Under the pieces are notes generated by a model, which saw nothing but the letters and a program-made list of their open reading frames with translations, did not search any database and was not told the origin of the DNA. The translations under genes were made by a program, and so were the position numbers. From Actinacidiphila oryziradicis (GTDB lineage Bacteria > Actinomycetota > Actinomycetes > Streptomycetales > Streptomycetaceae), in contig NZ_SUMC01000008.1 of NCBI RefSeq assembly GCF_005047355.1, positions 62,001-126,000 on the forward strand: a stretch of 64,000 bases of DNA. Reading direction: 5' to 3'. This document shows, piece after piece, positions 1 through 8,528 of the stretch (position 1 is the stretch's first letter; each line of letters starts with the position of its first letter).

Positions 1-913
1 CCATGATCAGGGTGGCCATCGTGCCGCCGCCCAGGCCTTCGAGTGCCTGGTCGAGCTTGCGGACGATCTCGCTCGGGGGTAGGGGCTGGTCGTAGGCGAG
101 CACGCTCAGCATGTTGCTGATCCGGTGCATCGTGATGGCCGCCTCGATGTTGTGGCCCATGACGTCGCCGACCATGATGCACCGCGTGCCCTCGGGGAGC
201 ACGATCACGTGGTGCCAGTCCCCGCCGACGCGCGGGGCAATGGAGGCGGGCTGGTAGCGGGCCTCAGCCTGGATCGGTCGGATGTCCGGTAGGCGGGGCA
301 ACAGCTTCCGCTGGAGCTCCTCGCCGGCCTTCACGAAGCGCCCGTGGAGGCGGGCGTTTTCGATGGCCACGCCGGCGACGCCGGCCAGGGCGGTGACCAC
401 GCCCTCGTCGGTGGCGGTGAACGGCTCTGCGTCACAGCGATCACTTAGGTAAAGGTTGCCGTAGACCGTTCCGCGGACCCGGATAGGCACCCCGAGCAGG
501 CTGTGCATTATCGGGTGACCCGGCGGGAAACCGCAGGCGCCCGGGGAGCCGGCGATGTTCTCAACGCGGAGCGGCCTTGGATCGCGTACCAGCACGCCCA
601 GGAGACCCAGGCCGCGCGGCAGGCGCCCGACTGCCTTGGGCCAGTCCTCGTCTGCGACCGTTGTAAAGAGGTCCACGAACTCCCCATATTCGTCCAAGAC
701 TGCCAACGCGCCGTATCGGGCGTCCACTGTGGCTGCGGCAGCCTCCACAATGTCTTGCAGCAAGGACCGCAGGTCCAAGTCGGTGCCGATCGCCAATACC
801 GCTGCCAGCAGGCGGCGCAGTCGGTGCTGATCGTCGGGCAGCTGCTGCAGTTGGCTTTGCATCGCCTCGACCAGCAATCGATTTCGGCGCGACTTCTCCA
901 CATCGGTCGACAT
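1..913 (-). CDS. GAF-SpoIIE (PP2C-type) protein phosphatase, 3' end outside window
   Basis: The gene reads leftward from an ATG at 913-911, preceded by AGGA, and runs off the left edge with about 304 codons visible. Residues about 30-190 form a GAF sensor domain with the usual LLGVPIRVRG and AIENARLHGR-like stretches. The following part is a SpoIIE/RsbU PP2C phosphatase domain with VGGDWHHVIVLPEG and MVGDVMGHN, which contain the metal-binding aspartates. Proteins of this type dephosphorylate anti-anti-sigma factors in partner-switching pathways. The common GGDWYD motif has His in place of Tyr here. The target is not evident because no STAS or sigma gene is adjacent. The family call is firm, the pathway is inference. 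Confidence 0.9.
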   Translation of the reverse strand, partial: MSTDVEKSRRNRLLVEAMQSQLQQLPDDQHRLRRLLAAVLAIGTDLDLRSLLQDIVEAAAATVDARYGALAVLDEYGEFVDLFTTVADEDWPKAVGRLPRGLGLLGVLVRDPRPLRVENIAGSPGACGFPPGHPIMHSLLGVPIRVRGTVYGNLYLSDRCDAEPFTATDEGVVTALAGVAGVAIENARLHGRFVKAGEELQRKLLPRLPDIRPIQAEARYQPASIAPRVGGDWHHVIVLPEGTRCIMVGDVMGHNIEAAITMHRISNMLSVLAYDQPLPPSEIVRKLDQALEGLGGGTMATLIM

Positions 914-1434
914 ATCCGATTCCTAACATTTTCCGCTCCTCTATCTCTCAGGTGCCCAAACCTCCAGGAGCCAACCTCGATGCCGTGCAGCCCTGCCGAC
1001 CGGCGGGAGTCGTCAGCGAGGCGCGGCGGCCGCACCCGTTGGAACCGCCACATGGCCCGGATTCGACCTTCCTGGGAGAGCGAGGCCCGGCCTATTCACG
1101 GCTTCCAGCCTGCCTGGCAAGCGTCTGACCAGCGTGAGCGGTCGATGAGCCCAGGGCCTCCGGCACCGTTGCACGAGATCCGCACCAAATGCGCGCGCGT
1201 CATTGCAGGAGACTTGTCCGCCGCCGTCGTTCGTTTGCTCGCGAAGAGAACGGCAGAGGAGGAATCGCGCTGACGGCGACGCGTCCGAACGGCGCAGGAG
1301 GCGCGACAAGCACTTGTCGGGCCGGCCCCCGAGCTCCCCGCCAACGCCCAGCCTCGGCCTATTCACGGCCAAGCAGAGACCCCAGCCGACTGCACAAGCC
1401 GATGACCGGCGAAAAGCCTCGATGGGCCGACGCA
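914..1434. other. Gene-free stretch upstream of the phosphatase
   Basis: No frame here has protein-like composition or a credible start. The open frames are Arg/Pro/Ala-rich shadows. The leftward phosphatase promoter must lie in the left part. A 14-bp perfect palindrome (GACAAG-CA-CTTGTC) sits at 1305-1318 and could be an operator, but nothing else supports that. Confidence 0.5.
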
Positions 1435-1475
1435 CTCCGGAGCCGTGTGCGCAGGTTCGAATCCTGCCGGGGGCA
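1435..1475 (+). other. 3' half of a tRNA gene (attachment-site-like remnant)
   Basis: The T arm is complete: GCAGG at 1451-1455, loop TTCGAAT, CCTGC at 1463-1467. It is followed by the 3' acceptor strand CGGGGGC and discriminator A. An anticodon-loop-like CTCCGGA precedes it, which would read CCG (Arg). No matching GCCCCCG 5' acceptor strand lies at the right distance upstream, so this is not a complete tRNA. A tRNA fragment running from anticodon loop to 3' end is what tyrosine-integrase elements leave at their attachment sites. The isotype is uncertain. Confidence 0.6.
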
Positions 1476-1490
1476 CTTCAGCTGAAGTGC
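1473..1490. repeat. 18-bp perfect palindrome at the tRNA 3' end
   Basis: GCACTTCAG and CTGAAGTGC are directly abutted, starting within the tRNA remnant's last bases. It could be a processing or terminator hairpin, or a recombinase site. Confidence 0.6.
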
Positions 1491-1491
1491 C

Positions 1492-1534
1492 AAAAGACCC
1501 CGCCACCAGCCAAGACGCTGAGTGCGGGGTCTTT
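1492..1534. terminator. Bidirectional intrinsic terminator
   Basis: An 11-bp stem (AAAGACCCCGC at 1493-1503, GCGGGGTCTTT at 1524-1534) encloses a 20-nt loop and has an A/T-rich base on both sides. It lies just downstream of the tRNA 3' half and is the expected terminator of the original tRNA gene. Confidence 0.75.
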
Positions 1535-1713
1535 GCGTATGCGCAGGCATGTGCTGCTGTGGGCGGCCGGATGTCGGGTGCTGTGGACTATTCGTGGACA
1601 GAGATCCCGCCCGTCGCCGCAGGTCACCCTATGTCAGCTCCTACCCCAGAGCCGCTCCACCGCCCTCGATGTACCGTGCCCCGTAAGTCATCACGGCGCA
1701 GAGGGAACACAGC

Positions 1714-1902
1714 GTGAGCAGAAAGCGGTACGTGGCCAGAGGTGTCCCAGGCGGCTACCGCATCTGGGACAACAAGGGGCGCCGGTGGTGGGGCGACCAC
1801 TACGAACTGTGCCCTGATGATCTCCTTGCCGAACTGAACGGTGCCGCCGACTACGGGAAGATCACGGCTCTTCTCAAGCGGTACAGGGCCCAGAAGCGTT
1901 GA
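1714..1902 (+). CDS. Small basic hypothetical protein, 62 aa
   Basis: The GTG at 1714 follows GAGGG-rich sequence. The product is compact and aromatic-rich (RKRYVARGVPGGYRIWDNK, RRWWGDHY) with a basic C-terminus. I do not recognise a named domain. The amino-acid composition is protein-like, unlike the flanking shadow frames. It lies between a tRNA 3' remnant and repeated sequence, so cargo of a decayed integrative element is the likely origin (inference). Confidence 0.6.
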   Translation: MSRKRYVARGVPGGYRIWDNKGRRWWGDHYELCPDDLLAELNGAADYGKITALLKRYRAQKR

Positions 1903-1917
1903 ATCGTCGTGCCCGAT

Positions 1918-1935
1918 GCGTGCCCGATCGGTCGG
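1918..1935 (+). repeat. Direct repeat copy 1 (18 bp)
   Basis: This is identical to 2486-2503 (core GCGTGCCCGATCGGTCGG). Similarity continues downstream as an ACGGGGAAC-type block in both copies. The pair flanks the small ORF at 2093 and lies between the tRNA remnant and tRNA-Ser. Confidence 0.7.
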
Positions 1936-2092
1936 AGCCGTGCGGGGAACCACGGGGAACCACAGTGATGTAGCCCTCTCCCTCAAGTCAGCGAACGTCC
2001 AGGTCAGCCGCAACCCGCATACGGGATCTTCCAACTGGGGCTCGACCAGGCGATACTCTGCCTGAGCTACGGGCTAAAGAGCAGGCACACTG

Positions 2093-2314
2093 GTGCGTCA
2101 ACGAATACGCAGATTCGGCAGCGAACTTGGGAGGTGCCTCGCCTTGATCTGGTTCGCCGGTCACGTGGTTACGGGTACCGGCCCAGCGAGGGTAGCGTCG
2201 GCCATCGTGCTCATCATCATGGGAGCCCTCGCCTCTTTTGCGTTCTGGGAACGCACCCACCCTCGACCGAAGCGTCGGCGGGTGCGTGAGAGGGAGAACG
2301 GCGTCAACGGCTGA
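2093..2314 (+). CDS. Possible small single-pass membrane protein, 73 aa
   Basis: The GTG at 2093 has only a weak AGG upstream. The frame encodes one hydrophobic helix (about residues 33-52, VASAIVLIIMGALASFAFW) followed by a very basic tail. No family is recognised. It lies inside the element-like relic between two 18-bp direct repeats. It could be real cargo or a chance frame; the membrane helix is the only support. Confidence 0.35.
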   Translation: MRQRIRRFGSELGRCLALIWFAGHVVTGTGPARVASAIVLIIMGALASFAFWERTHPRPKRRRVRERENGVNG

Positions 2315-2485
2315 GGCACGGAGCCTGCCCCCACTCGATCGGGTTTGCAGTACAGCAATGAAGTACAGCAACCACACCAACCGACCATGCCCCGTACCGC
2401 CCCCAGCGGCCCTCCGAGCGACCCCTAGGACCCCAGGTGACCGATCCCGGCTAGAGCTACGGATCAGAAGGTGACCGTGCCCCTC

Positions 2486-2503
2486 GCGTGCCCGATCGGT
2501 CGG
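2486..2503 (+). repeat. Direct repeat copy 2 (18 bp)
   Basis: This is identical to 1918-1935 and is again followed by an ACGGGGAACGAC-like block. It ends about 50 bp before the tRNA-Ser terminator. See the finding on integrase arm-type repeats. Confidence 0.7.
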
Positions 2504-2551
2504 GAAACAACGGGGAACGACGGTCGCTAGCGGACAGCGCGCACCAGAACA

Positions 2552-2580
2552 GTCCCCGACCGATTTGCCTGGTCGGGGAC
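2552..2580 (-). terminator. Terminator of tRNA-Ser
   Basis: A perfect 10-bp stem (GTCCCCGACC, GGTCGGGGAC) with a 9-nt loop lies 12 bp past the tRNA 3' end on the transcribed (minus) strand. Confidence 0.75.
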
Positions 2581-2591
2581 CGTTCACTTGC

Positions 2592-2677
2592 GGTGGGTGT
2601 GGGATTTGAACCCACGGTGACATCGCTGCCACGACGGTTTTCAAGACCGTTCCCTTAGGCCGCTCGGGCAACCCACC
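2592..2677 (-). tRNA. tRNA-Ser (TGA anticodon)
   Basis: The 86-nt gene has a 7-bp acceptor stem GGTGGGT/ACCCACC, discriminator G, anticodon arm ACGGTCT-TGA-AAACCGT, a long variable arm as expected of class II serine tRNAs, and a T arm with TTCAAAT. CCA is not encoded. It is complete, unlike the remnant at 1435-1475. tRNA-Ser genes are frequent integration targets, which fits the relic sequence next to its 3' end. Confidence 0.95.
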
Positions 2678-2843
2678 TGCACTCCGGCCACCTGCGGCGG
2701 AGCGGGTACAGAGTATCGCGTGCGGGCCGCCCGGCGGCGACGGTGGCCGCCGGACGGCCACGAAGCCCGTCATTGCGGCCGGGATGATCGGTAGCGTCCA
2801 CACACATCATCCCGGATGCTTGCTCCGCCGTCGGTCGGCAAGG

Positions 2844-3509
2844 TCAACTCCGCGACTGGTGCCCGTCCCCCCGAGCCAGGGCGTCGTACCCGACGAAAGT
2901 GAACATGCTCGCGCCGGGCGACAGCGGTTGGGGCTCACCGTTGAAGCGGTGCGCCCCGACGCCGAAGCCCGCGTCCGGCTCGGACAGCCACTGCCGCTCG
3001 AAGTCACGTTCCTCCAGCCAGTGGCAGATCTGCGGCGCCAGGTCGGGCACCTTGCGGTGCCGGGTCCACACGAGGGTTCCGCCCTGCTTGCACAGCTGGC
3101 GGCAGTAGGTGATGGTCCGCTCAACATCCTCATCGGTGATGTTGCCGAACACGCCGCACACCAGCACGAGGTCTGCGGGGACCATCCCGGCGTAGTGGCT
3201 GGTCAGCGAGGCATCGCCCACCACTACTTCTACCCGCTGCAGGCCCGCGCGATCGGCGGCCTGCTCAGCCAGTGCCGCATTGCGGGGGTCCAGTTCGACC
3301 AGACGCGCGGTGACGTCCTCCCGGCGCGGGTGCTCCGGCAGCACGCCGAGCAGATCGCGCCCTTGGCCGGCACACATGCTGACCGTCAGGAGCGGGCCCG
3401 GCGGACACGCGTCCAGGGCCAGCCGGATCCGCTCTTGAACAGCGCGCAGTCGTCGCGCGAGTACCGAATCAGGCCGGTCGTAGTCGTCGTGCCAGGTGTG
3501 CCAGTCCAT
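2844..3509 (-). CDS. Class I SAM-dependent methyltransferase
   Basis: The protein has 221 aa and starts at ATG 3509. The SAM-binding glycine motif is VSMCAGQGRD near residue 44, followed by an acidic end of strand 2 (VELDPRN), GDAS and PADLVLVCGVFGNI. This is the order expected of a Rossmann-fold class I methyltransferase. The substrate cannot be told from sequence. It stands alone, with tRNA-Ser downstream in the same direction and degraded sequence upstream. The fold is confidently identified, the biological role is unknown. Confidence 0.85.
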   Translation of the reverse strand: MDWHTWHDDYDRPDSVLARRLRAVQERIRLALDACPPGPLLTVSMCAGQGRDLLGVLPEHPRREDVTARLVELDPRNAALAEQAADRAGLQRVEVVVGDASLTSHYAGMVPADLVLVCGVFGNITDEDVERTITYCRQLCKQGGTLVWTRHRKVPDLAPQICHWLEERDFERQWLSEPDAGFGVGAHRFNGEPQPLSPGASMFTFVGYDALARGDGHQSRS

Positions 3510-3671
3510 GGTCCGGAGCCTAGGAGCGCGGAGGTAGACGACGCAGCCGACTTTCCAAGGCCCACTGTCGGACCTGCGCGAGGCAACGGTGCGGGAGGGC
3601 GGCGGCCAGCCGGAAGGGCGGCCAGGGCGTCACCCCAGCAGCTCCCAGCCCCTTGGGTACCTTCAGCAGGC

Positions 3672-3735
3672 TCAGCTGCCGAACTTGCCGTTCTTGATGC
3701 TCGATATGAAGACGTCCCACTGCGTAGGGTCGAAG
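3672..3735 (-). pseudogene. C-terminal remnant of a DUF397 protein
   Basis: About 20 codons ending in TGA at 3674-3672 read GGFLGFDPTQWDVFISSIK then NGKFGS. This matches the typical end of DUF397 proteins (F-x-P-x-x-W-x-x-F). No DUF397 N-terminus precedes it, so this is a relic. Complete DUF397 genes usually sit beside XRE regulators, and none remains here. Confidence 0.45.
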
Positions 3736-3976
3736 CCAAGGAAGCCACCTGCGCCGAGGCGTCTGAGTCGCCGCCCCGGGCGGAGGGCGGCCGGGGCCCG
3801 GGAGCGGGACGCCGAGCTGCTCAGCCGCACTCTGGCCCGGCTCTACAGGCCGTGATGTCCGAAGCGGCGCGGCGTCGGCTCGCCGCCGCAGGGGAAGCCA
3901 GGCTCTTCGCCGGTTGCGGCTTCCTGCCGGAGGACTCCGAGGCGAACACGTACTACGAAGCCGCCCACGGGCCAGT

Positions 3977-4025
3977 GAAAAAACGGCCGCGCCCCGCGCC
4001 ACCGGGGTGCGGTGGTGCGGGGCGC
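3977..4025 (-). terminator. Terminator of the HtrA-like gene
   Basis: A 9-bp GC stem (GCGCCCCGC and GCGGGGCGC as read on plus) is followed on the minus strand by a GGCC step and a run of six T. It lies 35 bp past the stop codon of the protease gene and is one of the clearest intrinsic terminators in the window. Confidence 0.85.
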
Positions 4026-4059
4026 CAAGCGCGGGAACTGACGAGCTCCCCCGGAGGGA

Positions 4060-5472
4060 TCAGTTGGTGCTGTCGCCGACGCGCTGGCCAAGGGTGAGGG
4101 TGGCGGTGGAGGACTTGCCGCCACGGGTGTAGGTGACCTTGACCTTGTCACCGGGGTTGTACTGCCAGATCTCACCGATGAGGGTGGGGCTGGAGTCGAT
4201 GACGGTGTCGTTGAGCTTGGTGATGATGTCACCGCCCTTGAGGCCGGCCTTGTCGGCGGGGCCGCCGGAGGTGACGGCTCCGCTGCTGGTGGTGATCTTG
4301 GCGCCTTGGCCCGTGTAGCTCGAGTCCACCGAGACGCCGATGACGGGGTAGACGGGCTTGCCGGTACTGATGAGCTCGTCGGCGACGCGCTTGGCCTGGT
4401 TGATGGGGATGGCGAAGCCGAGGCCGATGCTGCCGGACTGGGAGGTGCCGCTGCTGCTGCCGGTGGACTGGATGGCGGAGTCGATGCCGATGACGGCGCC
4501 GTTGGCGTTGAGGAGAGGGCCGCCGGAGTTGCCGGGGTTGATGGAGGCGTCGGTCTGTATGGCGCTCATGTACGAAGAGCTGGAGCCGGTGCCGTCGCTG
4601 GAGGCGACCGGGCGGTGCATGGCGCTGACGATGCCGGTGGTGACGGTGCCGGAGAGGCCGAAGGGGGCGCCGATGGCTACGGTGGCGTCGCCGACGGCGG
4701 TGGTGTCGGAGTTGCCGAGAGCAAGCGGGGCGAGCTGGGAGGCGCTGACGCCCGTGAGCTTGATGACGGCGACGTCGTAGCCGGAGGCGCGCCCGACGAC
4801 TTCGGCGGTGTACTTCTTGCCGTTGGAGAAGGTGGCGGTGAGCTTGCCGCCGTTGGCGGCGGGGGCGACCACGTGGTTGTTGGTGAGGATGTGGCCTTGC
4901 TTGTCGTAGACGAAGCCGGTGCCGGTGCCACTCTCCTGGCTGCCGGTGGCCTCGATCGTGACGACGCTGGGGAGGGCCTTCTTGGCGATGGTGGCGACTG
5001 AGTCGGCGGCGCGGCTGAGGTCCTTGGAATTGCCGCTGGAGGTGATCGTCGTGGAGATGCCGCTGTCGTTCTTGTTGGAGGCCCAGTAGCCGATGCCACC
5101 GCCGACGCCGCCCGCCACCAGGGCGGCGACGAGGACGGCGGCCACAAGCCCGCCGTTGCCGCGCTTCTTGGGTGCGGGGACCGGGGCACCAGGCACAGGG
5201 GAGTCGCCCCAGCCACCGCCGCCGGATCCGCCGGCGCCCCAGCCGCCTCCGCCACCGCCGCCGGAGGCGGCGTAGGCGGGCAGGGCGGGGACGGGCGGGA
5301 GGGGGGCGGTCTGGGGGGCGGTCTCGGGGGCGGGGGCGGGCTGCGGCTCGTCAGGCCCGTACGGGTGCGGCGTGGGGGGCGTCGCGGCCTGCGCGGGCAG
5401 AGGTGCCGGGGCCGAGAAAGGCTGGGGCGGTGTCGCCGACGGCAGCGGGCCGCCCTCGTTCTCGGTGCTCAC
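4060..5472 (-). CDS. Membrane-anchored trypsin-like serine protease with PDZ domain (HtrA/DegP family)
   Basis: I chose GTG 5472 because GAGGAGAA lies 8 bp upstream; this gives 470 aa. Residues 1-100 are a Pro/Ala/Gly-rich cytoplasmic region. A single transmembrane helix follows the KKRGNGG signal (LVAAVLVAALVAGGVGGGIG). The extracellular protease domain has all three catalytic residues: His in LTNNHVV, Asp in YDVAVIKL and Ser in NPGNSGGPLL. A PDZ domain ends the protein (GPADKAGLKGGDIITKLND). Such proteins degrade or chaperone misfolded exported proteins and often respond to envelope stress. It is monocistronic with its own terminator. Confidence 0.95.
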   Translation of the reverse strand: MSTENEGGPLPSATPPQPFSAPAPLPAQAATPPTPHPYGPDEPQPAPAPETAPQTAPLPPVPALPAYAASGGGGGGGWGAGGSGGGGWGDSPVPGAPVPAPKKRGNGGLVAAVLVAALVAGGVGGGIGYWASNKNDSGISTTITSSGNSKDLSRAADSVATIAKKALPSVVTIEATGSQESGTGTGFVYDKQGHILTNNHVVAPAANGGKLTATFSNGKKYTAEVVGRASGYDVAVIKLTGVSASQLAPLALGNSDTTAVGDATVAIGAPFGLSGTVTTGIVSAMHRPVASSDGTGSSSSYMSAIQTDASINPGNSGGPLLNANGAVIGIDSAIQSTGSSSGTSQSGSIGLGFAIPINQAKRVADELISTGKPVYPVIGVSVDSSYTGQGAKITTSSGAVTSGGPADKAGLKGGDIITKLNDTVIDSSPTLIGEIWQYNPGDKVKVTYTRGGKSSTATLTLGQRVGDSTN

Positions 5473-5648
5473 AGCGGTTCTCCTCGGATTCTTCAGGGCA
5501 CGGGCAGGGCACTGGCGGGACGGGCGGGAACGGGCTGGCTGCACTCAGCTTTGCCCACCGGGTGTCAGGACGCTGTAAACAGTGCCGCACACAGCTGTGT
5601 AATGGGTACTGTGGACGGCACCCGCGCAGCGGATGGCACCATAGCCCG

Positions 5649-6494
5649 GTGACTTATGAGCACGCGATCCAGGTTGTGGCGCACAGGGGCGCGTCCGAGG
5701 ACGCCCCCGAACACACGCTCGCCGCGTACCTCAAGGCTATCGACGACGGCGCCGATGCCCTGGAGTGCGATATCCGGCTGACGGCGGACGGCCAACTGGT
5801 CTGCGTACACGACCGACGCGTCAACCGTACGTCAAACGGACGGGGGGCCGTTTCCGCGATGGAGCTCGCCGACCTGGCCGAGCTGGATTTCGGCTCCTGG
5901 AAGGTCACGCCGGGCGGCCGCGGCCACGGCCGCACCTCGGACGACTCGCTCCGGTCTCTTCTCGACAGCGACGCGGAGGCCCCGGACCTCGAACTCAGCC
6001 GCGTACTGACCCTGGAGCGGCTCCTGGAACTGGTCACCGACACCGGCCGGCGGGTGGAGCTCGCGATCGAGACCAAGCACCCGACGCGCTGGGCCGGCCA
6101 GGTCGAGGACCGGCTCATCGAGCTCCTGGCCCACTTCGGCCTGACGAAGCCGGCCGGCGGCGAGCGCTCCCAGGTGCGGGTCATGAGCTTCTCCTCGCGA
6201 TCTCTGCGCCGGGTGCGCACCGCCGCGCCCGAGCTCCCCACCGTCTTTCTCATGCAGTACGTCCTGCCGAGGCACCGCGACGGACGGCTGCCGGGCGGCG
6301 TCCACATCGCCGGGCCCAGCATCCGCATCCTGCGGGCCAACCCGGGCTATGTGGCGCGACTGCACCGAGCCGGGCACCGGGTGCATGTGTGGACGGTGAA
6401 CGAGCCGGGGGACGTCGAACTGTGCGTACGGCTCGGAGTCGACGCCATCATCACCAACCGCCCGAGGCAGGTTCTGTCCCAACTCGGGCGGTAA
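5649..6494 (+). CDS. Glycerophosphodiester phosphodiesterase
   Basis: GTG 5649 (VTYEHAIQ) gives 281 aa. The GDPD signature is at the N-terminus: AHRGASEDAPEHTLAAY, then the ALECDIRLT metal ligands and VCVHD catalytic His. The barrel ends with HVWTVNEPGD and GVDAIITNRP. These enzymes hydrolyse glycerophosphodiesters from phospholipid turnover to glycerol-3-phosphate and an alcohol. There is no signal peptide, so it is probably cytoplasmic. It is divergent from the protease gene, with about 175 bp shared as promoter region. The ribosome binding site is weak. Confidence 0.93.
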   Translation: MTYEHAIQVVAHRGASEDAPEHTLAAYLKAIDDGADALECDIRLTADGQLVCVHDRRVNRTSNGRGAVSAMELADLAELDFGSWKVTPGGRGHGRTSDDSLRSLLDSDAEAPDLELSRVLTLERLLELVTDTGRRVELAIETKHPTRWAGQVEDRLIELLAHFGLTKPAGGERSQVRVMSFSSRSLRRVRTAAPELPTVFLMQYVLPRHRDGRLPGGVHIAGPSIRILRANPGYVARLHRAGHRVHVWTVNEPGDVELCVRLGVDAIITNRPRQVLSQLGR

Positions 6495-6530
6495 CACCCA
6501 GGAACACCCAGGAACACCCAGGAACACTCA
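6491..6530 (+). repeat. 10-bp tandem repeat, four copies
   Basis: The unit GGAACACCCA is repeated from the stop codon of the phosphodiesterase gene onward. The first and last copies each carry one or two changes. Confidence 0.85.
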
Positions 6531-6674
6531 GCCGTAATCCCGGAGCGGTAGTGCTCCGGCGCGTTCGGACCGTATTGGACCGATATAAGTGCCCCAGAGG
6601 ATCACAGTTGGCCGGTTTCCGGCGCAGACCCAGGGGGCATCCATCCCGTGGCTGGGGTGAAGGAGGTCTCGGGG

Positions 6675-7256
6675 GTGGCGTTCGTGGTGGCCCAGGACGT
6701 GCCGACATCGTCGACCATGGCCTTGACCCATGGTGCGACGGGTGTGGCAGAAGCGCGGCGCAGGCTGCGCAAGGAGCTGAGTACGCAGGGGATCGCGGAC
6801 CCGGTGATCGATGACGCGGTACTGATCCTGTCAGAACTTCTCAGCAATTCGTGCCGGCACGCCCGGCCGCTCGCCAAAGACAGGGACGGGAGCGGCCGCT
6901 ACGACGTCGAGGACGGCGACGAGGGCGGCGACGAGGACGCCGACGAGGACGCCGACGGCGGCATACGGGCCGTCTGGCGGATCGATCCGAACGGCCTGCT
7001 CGCCATCGAGGTTACCGACGGCGGCGGCCCGACCCGTCCGTCCCCCGCGAGCCCGTCCCTCACCGCCCGCGGCGGCCGCGGGCTCGGCATCGTCCGAAGC
7101 CTCGCCCTCCACTGGGGCGTACGCGACGATCAGTCCGGCGAGGTCACCGTCTGGGCACTGCTCCCCACCCGCGCCCGGCACGCCCGCCGCGACGACCTCC
7201 CGCCGCGCGTCGACGTCCCCATCGACTTCGCCGACTCCTTCGACGACGTCGGCTGA
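6675..7256 (+). CDS. RsbW-like ATP-binding protein (GHKL fold) with acidic insert
   Basis: GTG 6675 is preferred over GTG 6648 because AAGGAGG lies 8 bp upstream. The 193-aa product has the GHKL ATPase N-box VLILSELLSNSCRHA, then the G1 box EVTDGGGP and a GGRGLGIVRSLA G2-type lid. These are hallmarks of anti-sigma-factor kinases such as RsbW. Between N box and G1 box is an Asp/Glu/Gly-only insert (about residues 78-95), probably disordered. Streptomycetes have many such orphan proteins. No sigma factor or antagonist is adjacent, so the partner is unknown. Confidence 0.88.
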   Translation: MAFVVAQDVPTSSTMALTHGATGVAEARRRLRKELSTQGIADPVIDDAVLILSELLSNSCRHARPLAKDRDGSGRYDVEDGDEGGDEDADEDADGGIRAVWRIDPNGLLAIEVTDGGGPTRPSPASPSLTARGGRGLGIVRSLALHWGVRDDQSGEVTVWALLPTRARHARRDDLPPRVDVPIDFADSFDDVG

Positions 7257-7370
7257 CCGGGCTGCCGACCGCCCGCCGCAAGGGGGCGCCGGTGCCGTTG
7301 CCCGGACCGGGCGGGCGGCGGGCGCTAGGCTCACGGCCGAACCGTAGCCGCACCGGGAGAAACGACACCG

Positions 7371-8351
7371 ATGGCCAAAAAGCGCCCGACAACGAAAACC
7401 CCGACAACGAAACCGAAGGCACCACAGCTTGTGGGCGGGGAGATCCCTGTCGTCGGAGCGCGTGAGCCGTGCCCGTGCGATTCGGGGCGGCGGTACAAGG
7501 CGTGCCACGGCCGGGAGGCGGCACACGCGGCGACGGAACTGGTGCGGCGGCCGTTCGAGGGACTGCCGGCGGAGTGCGACTGGGTGGCGCTGCGCGAGCT
7601 GGTGCCGGCGGCGACCGTCGAACTGGGGCTGAGGGACGCCCTGCCGCAGGGGGTGCCGGAGGTGCGGCTGGCCACGGTGCTGCCGATGGCGTGGCCGGCG
7701 CTGCGCCGCGACACCGGGGCGGTGTTGCTGGGCCTGCAGAACGACACGGCGTCCGGCGACATCAGCCGGGACCTGGCGGACACTCTCGTCCGGGCGCTGG
7801 CCGCCGAACCGGGGACGCCGGTGGACGGGCAGCGCCCGGCTGCCGACGGGCCGCGATTGCAGGACCTGCTGGATCCTGCGGCGCCGTTCGAGCCGGTGGT
7901 GCACACCGGGTTCGAGTTCTGGCTGGAGAACGCGGAGGGCGCGACCGGAGAGGTCGCGGCCTCACTGGAACGGGCGAACGCGGCGGCGATCCCGACCGTA
8001 CGGCTGACCGGGGTGGACGCGGCGTACTGGTGCGAGGCGCCGGAGAAGAACCACCTGCGGTGGGTGATGCCCCATCCGGAGGAGGCGCTGCTGGACGCGC
8101 TGGCGCGGCTGCACACCGCCGGGGCGTCGTCGCTCGGCGAAGGGACCCGGCTGGTGGGCTCGTTCCGGGCGCACGGGCTGGTGGTGCCGGTGTGGGACCT
8201 GCCGATGGGCATGGGAGCTGACGAGGCGGAGAAACCGGCCGCGGAGTTCGGTGAGCGGCTGGCGGAGACGCTGGGCTCGGCGAAGCCGCTGACGGCGGAG
8301 GAGCGGCGGGCCCGCAGCGGCTTCACCAACCGGCAGATCACCCTCAGCTGA
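7371..8351 (+). CDS. DUF5926-type protein with N-terminal SEC-C zinc motif
   Basis: The 326-aa product starts at ATG 7371 and has a Lys/Thr/Pro-rich N-terminus. A SEC-C-like zinc-binding motif follows (PCPCDSGRRYKACHG, residues about 36-50), as in the SecA C-terminus and many small accessory proteins. The remaining approximately 270 residues match, as I remember it, a conserved actinobacterial family annotated DUF5926, with no known function. It is followed by a secreted protein and a prim-pol gene on the opposite strand, a neighbourhood I recall from other streptomycetes. Confidence 0.8.
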   Translation: MAKKRPTTKTPTTKPKAPQLVGGEIPVVGAREPCPCDSGRRYKACHGREAAHAATELVRRPFEGLPAECDWVALRELVPAATVELGLRDALPQGVPEVRLATVLPMAWPALRRDTGAVLLGLQNDTASGDISRDLADTLVRALAAEPGTPVDGQRPAADGPRLQDLLDPAAPFEPVVHTGFEFWLENAEGATGEVAASLERANAAAIPTVRLTGVDAAYWCEAPEKNHLRWVMPHPEEALLDALARLHTAGASSLGEGTRLVGSFRAHGLVVPVWDLPMGMGADEAEKPAAEFGERLAETLGSAKPLTAEERRARSGFTNRQITLS

Positions 8352-8528
8352 CGTGTGGCGCAGCCGGCGGCATCGGCGCCGCTGACGTGACGTCCGTCAC
8401 AACTCAGGCTTCCGGCCAGTAATTTAGGGACCGAATCGGCGCAGCTGAATTTGCGTTCGGCCGACTCCTTGTTACTGTTTAAACAGTCCGGTCGCTGGTG
8501 CATCCCCCGTCGCCAGCGACCGGACGTT

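Noticed and set aside
503..1435. Several overlapping long frames on both strands
   Set aside because: They are Arg/Pro/Ala-rich shadows of the GAF-SpoIIE gene or of GC-rich non-coding DNA and lack a plausible ribosome binding site.
2784..4097. 437-codon rightward frame
   Set aside because: It is antisense to the methyltransferase for most of its length and then runs through a terminator. Only its last part (about 3855-3970) looked protein-like, but that part has no clear start or family.
4306..5001. Gly/Asp/Val-rich rightward frame opposite the protease
   Set aside because: Low-complexity composition is typical of the complement of a high-GC coding region.
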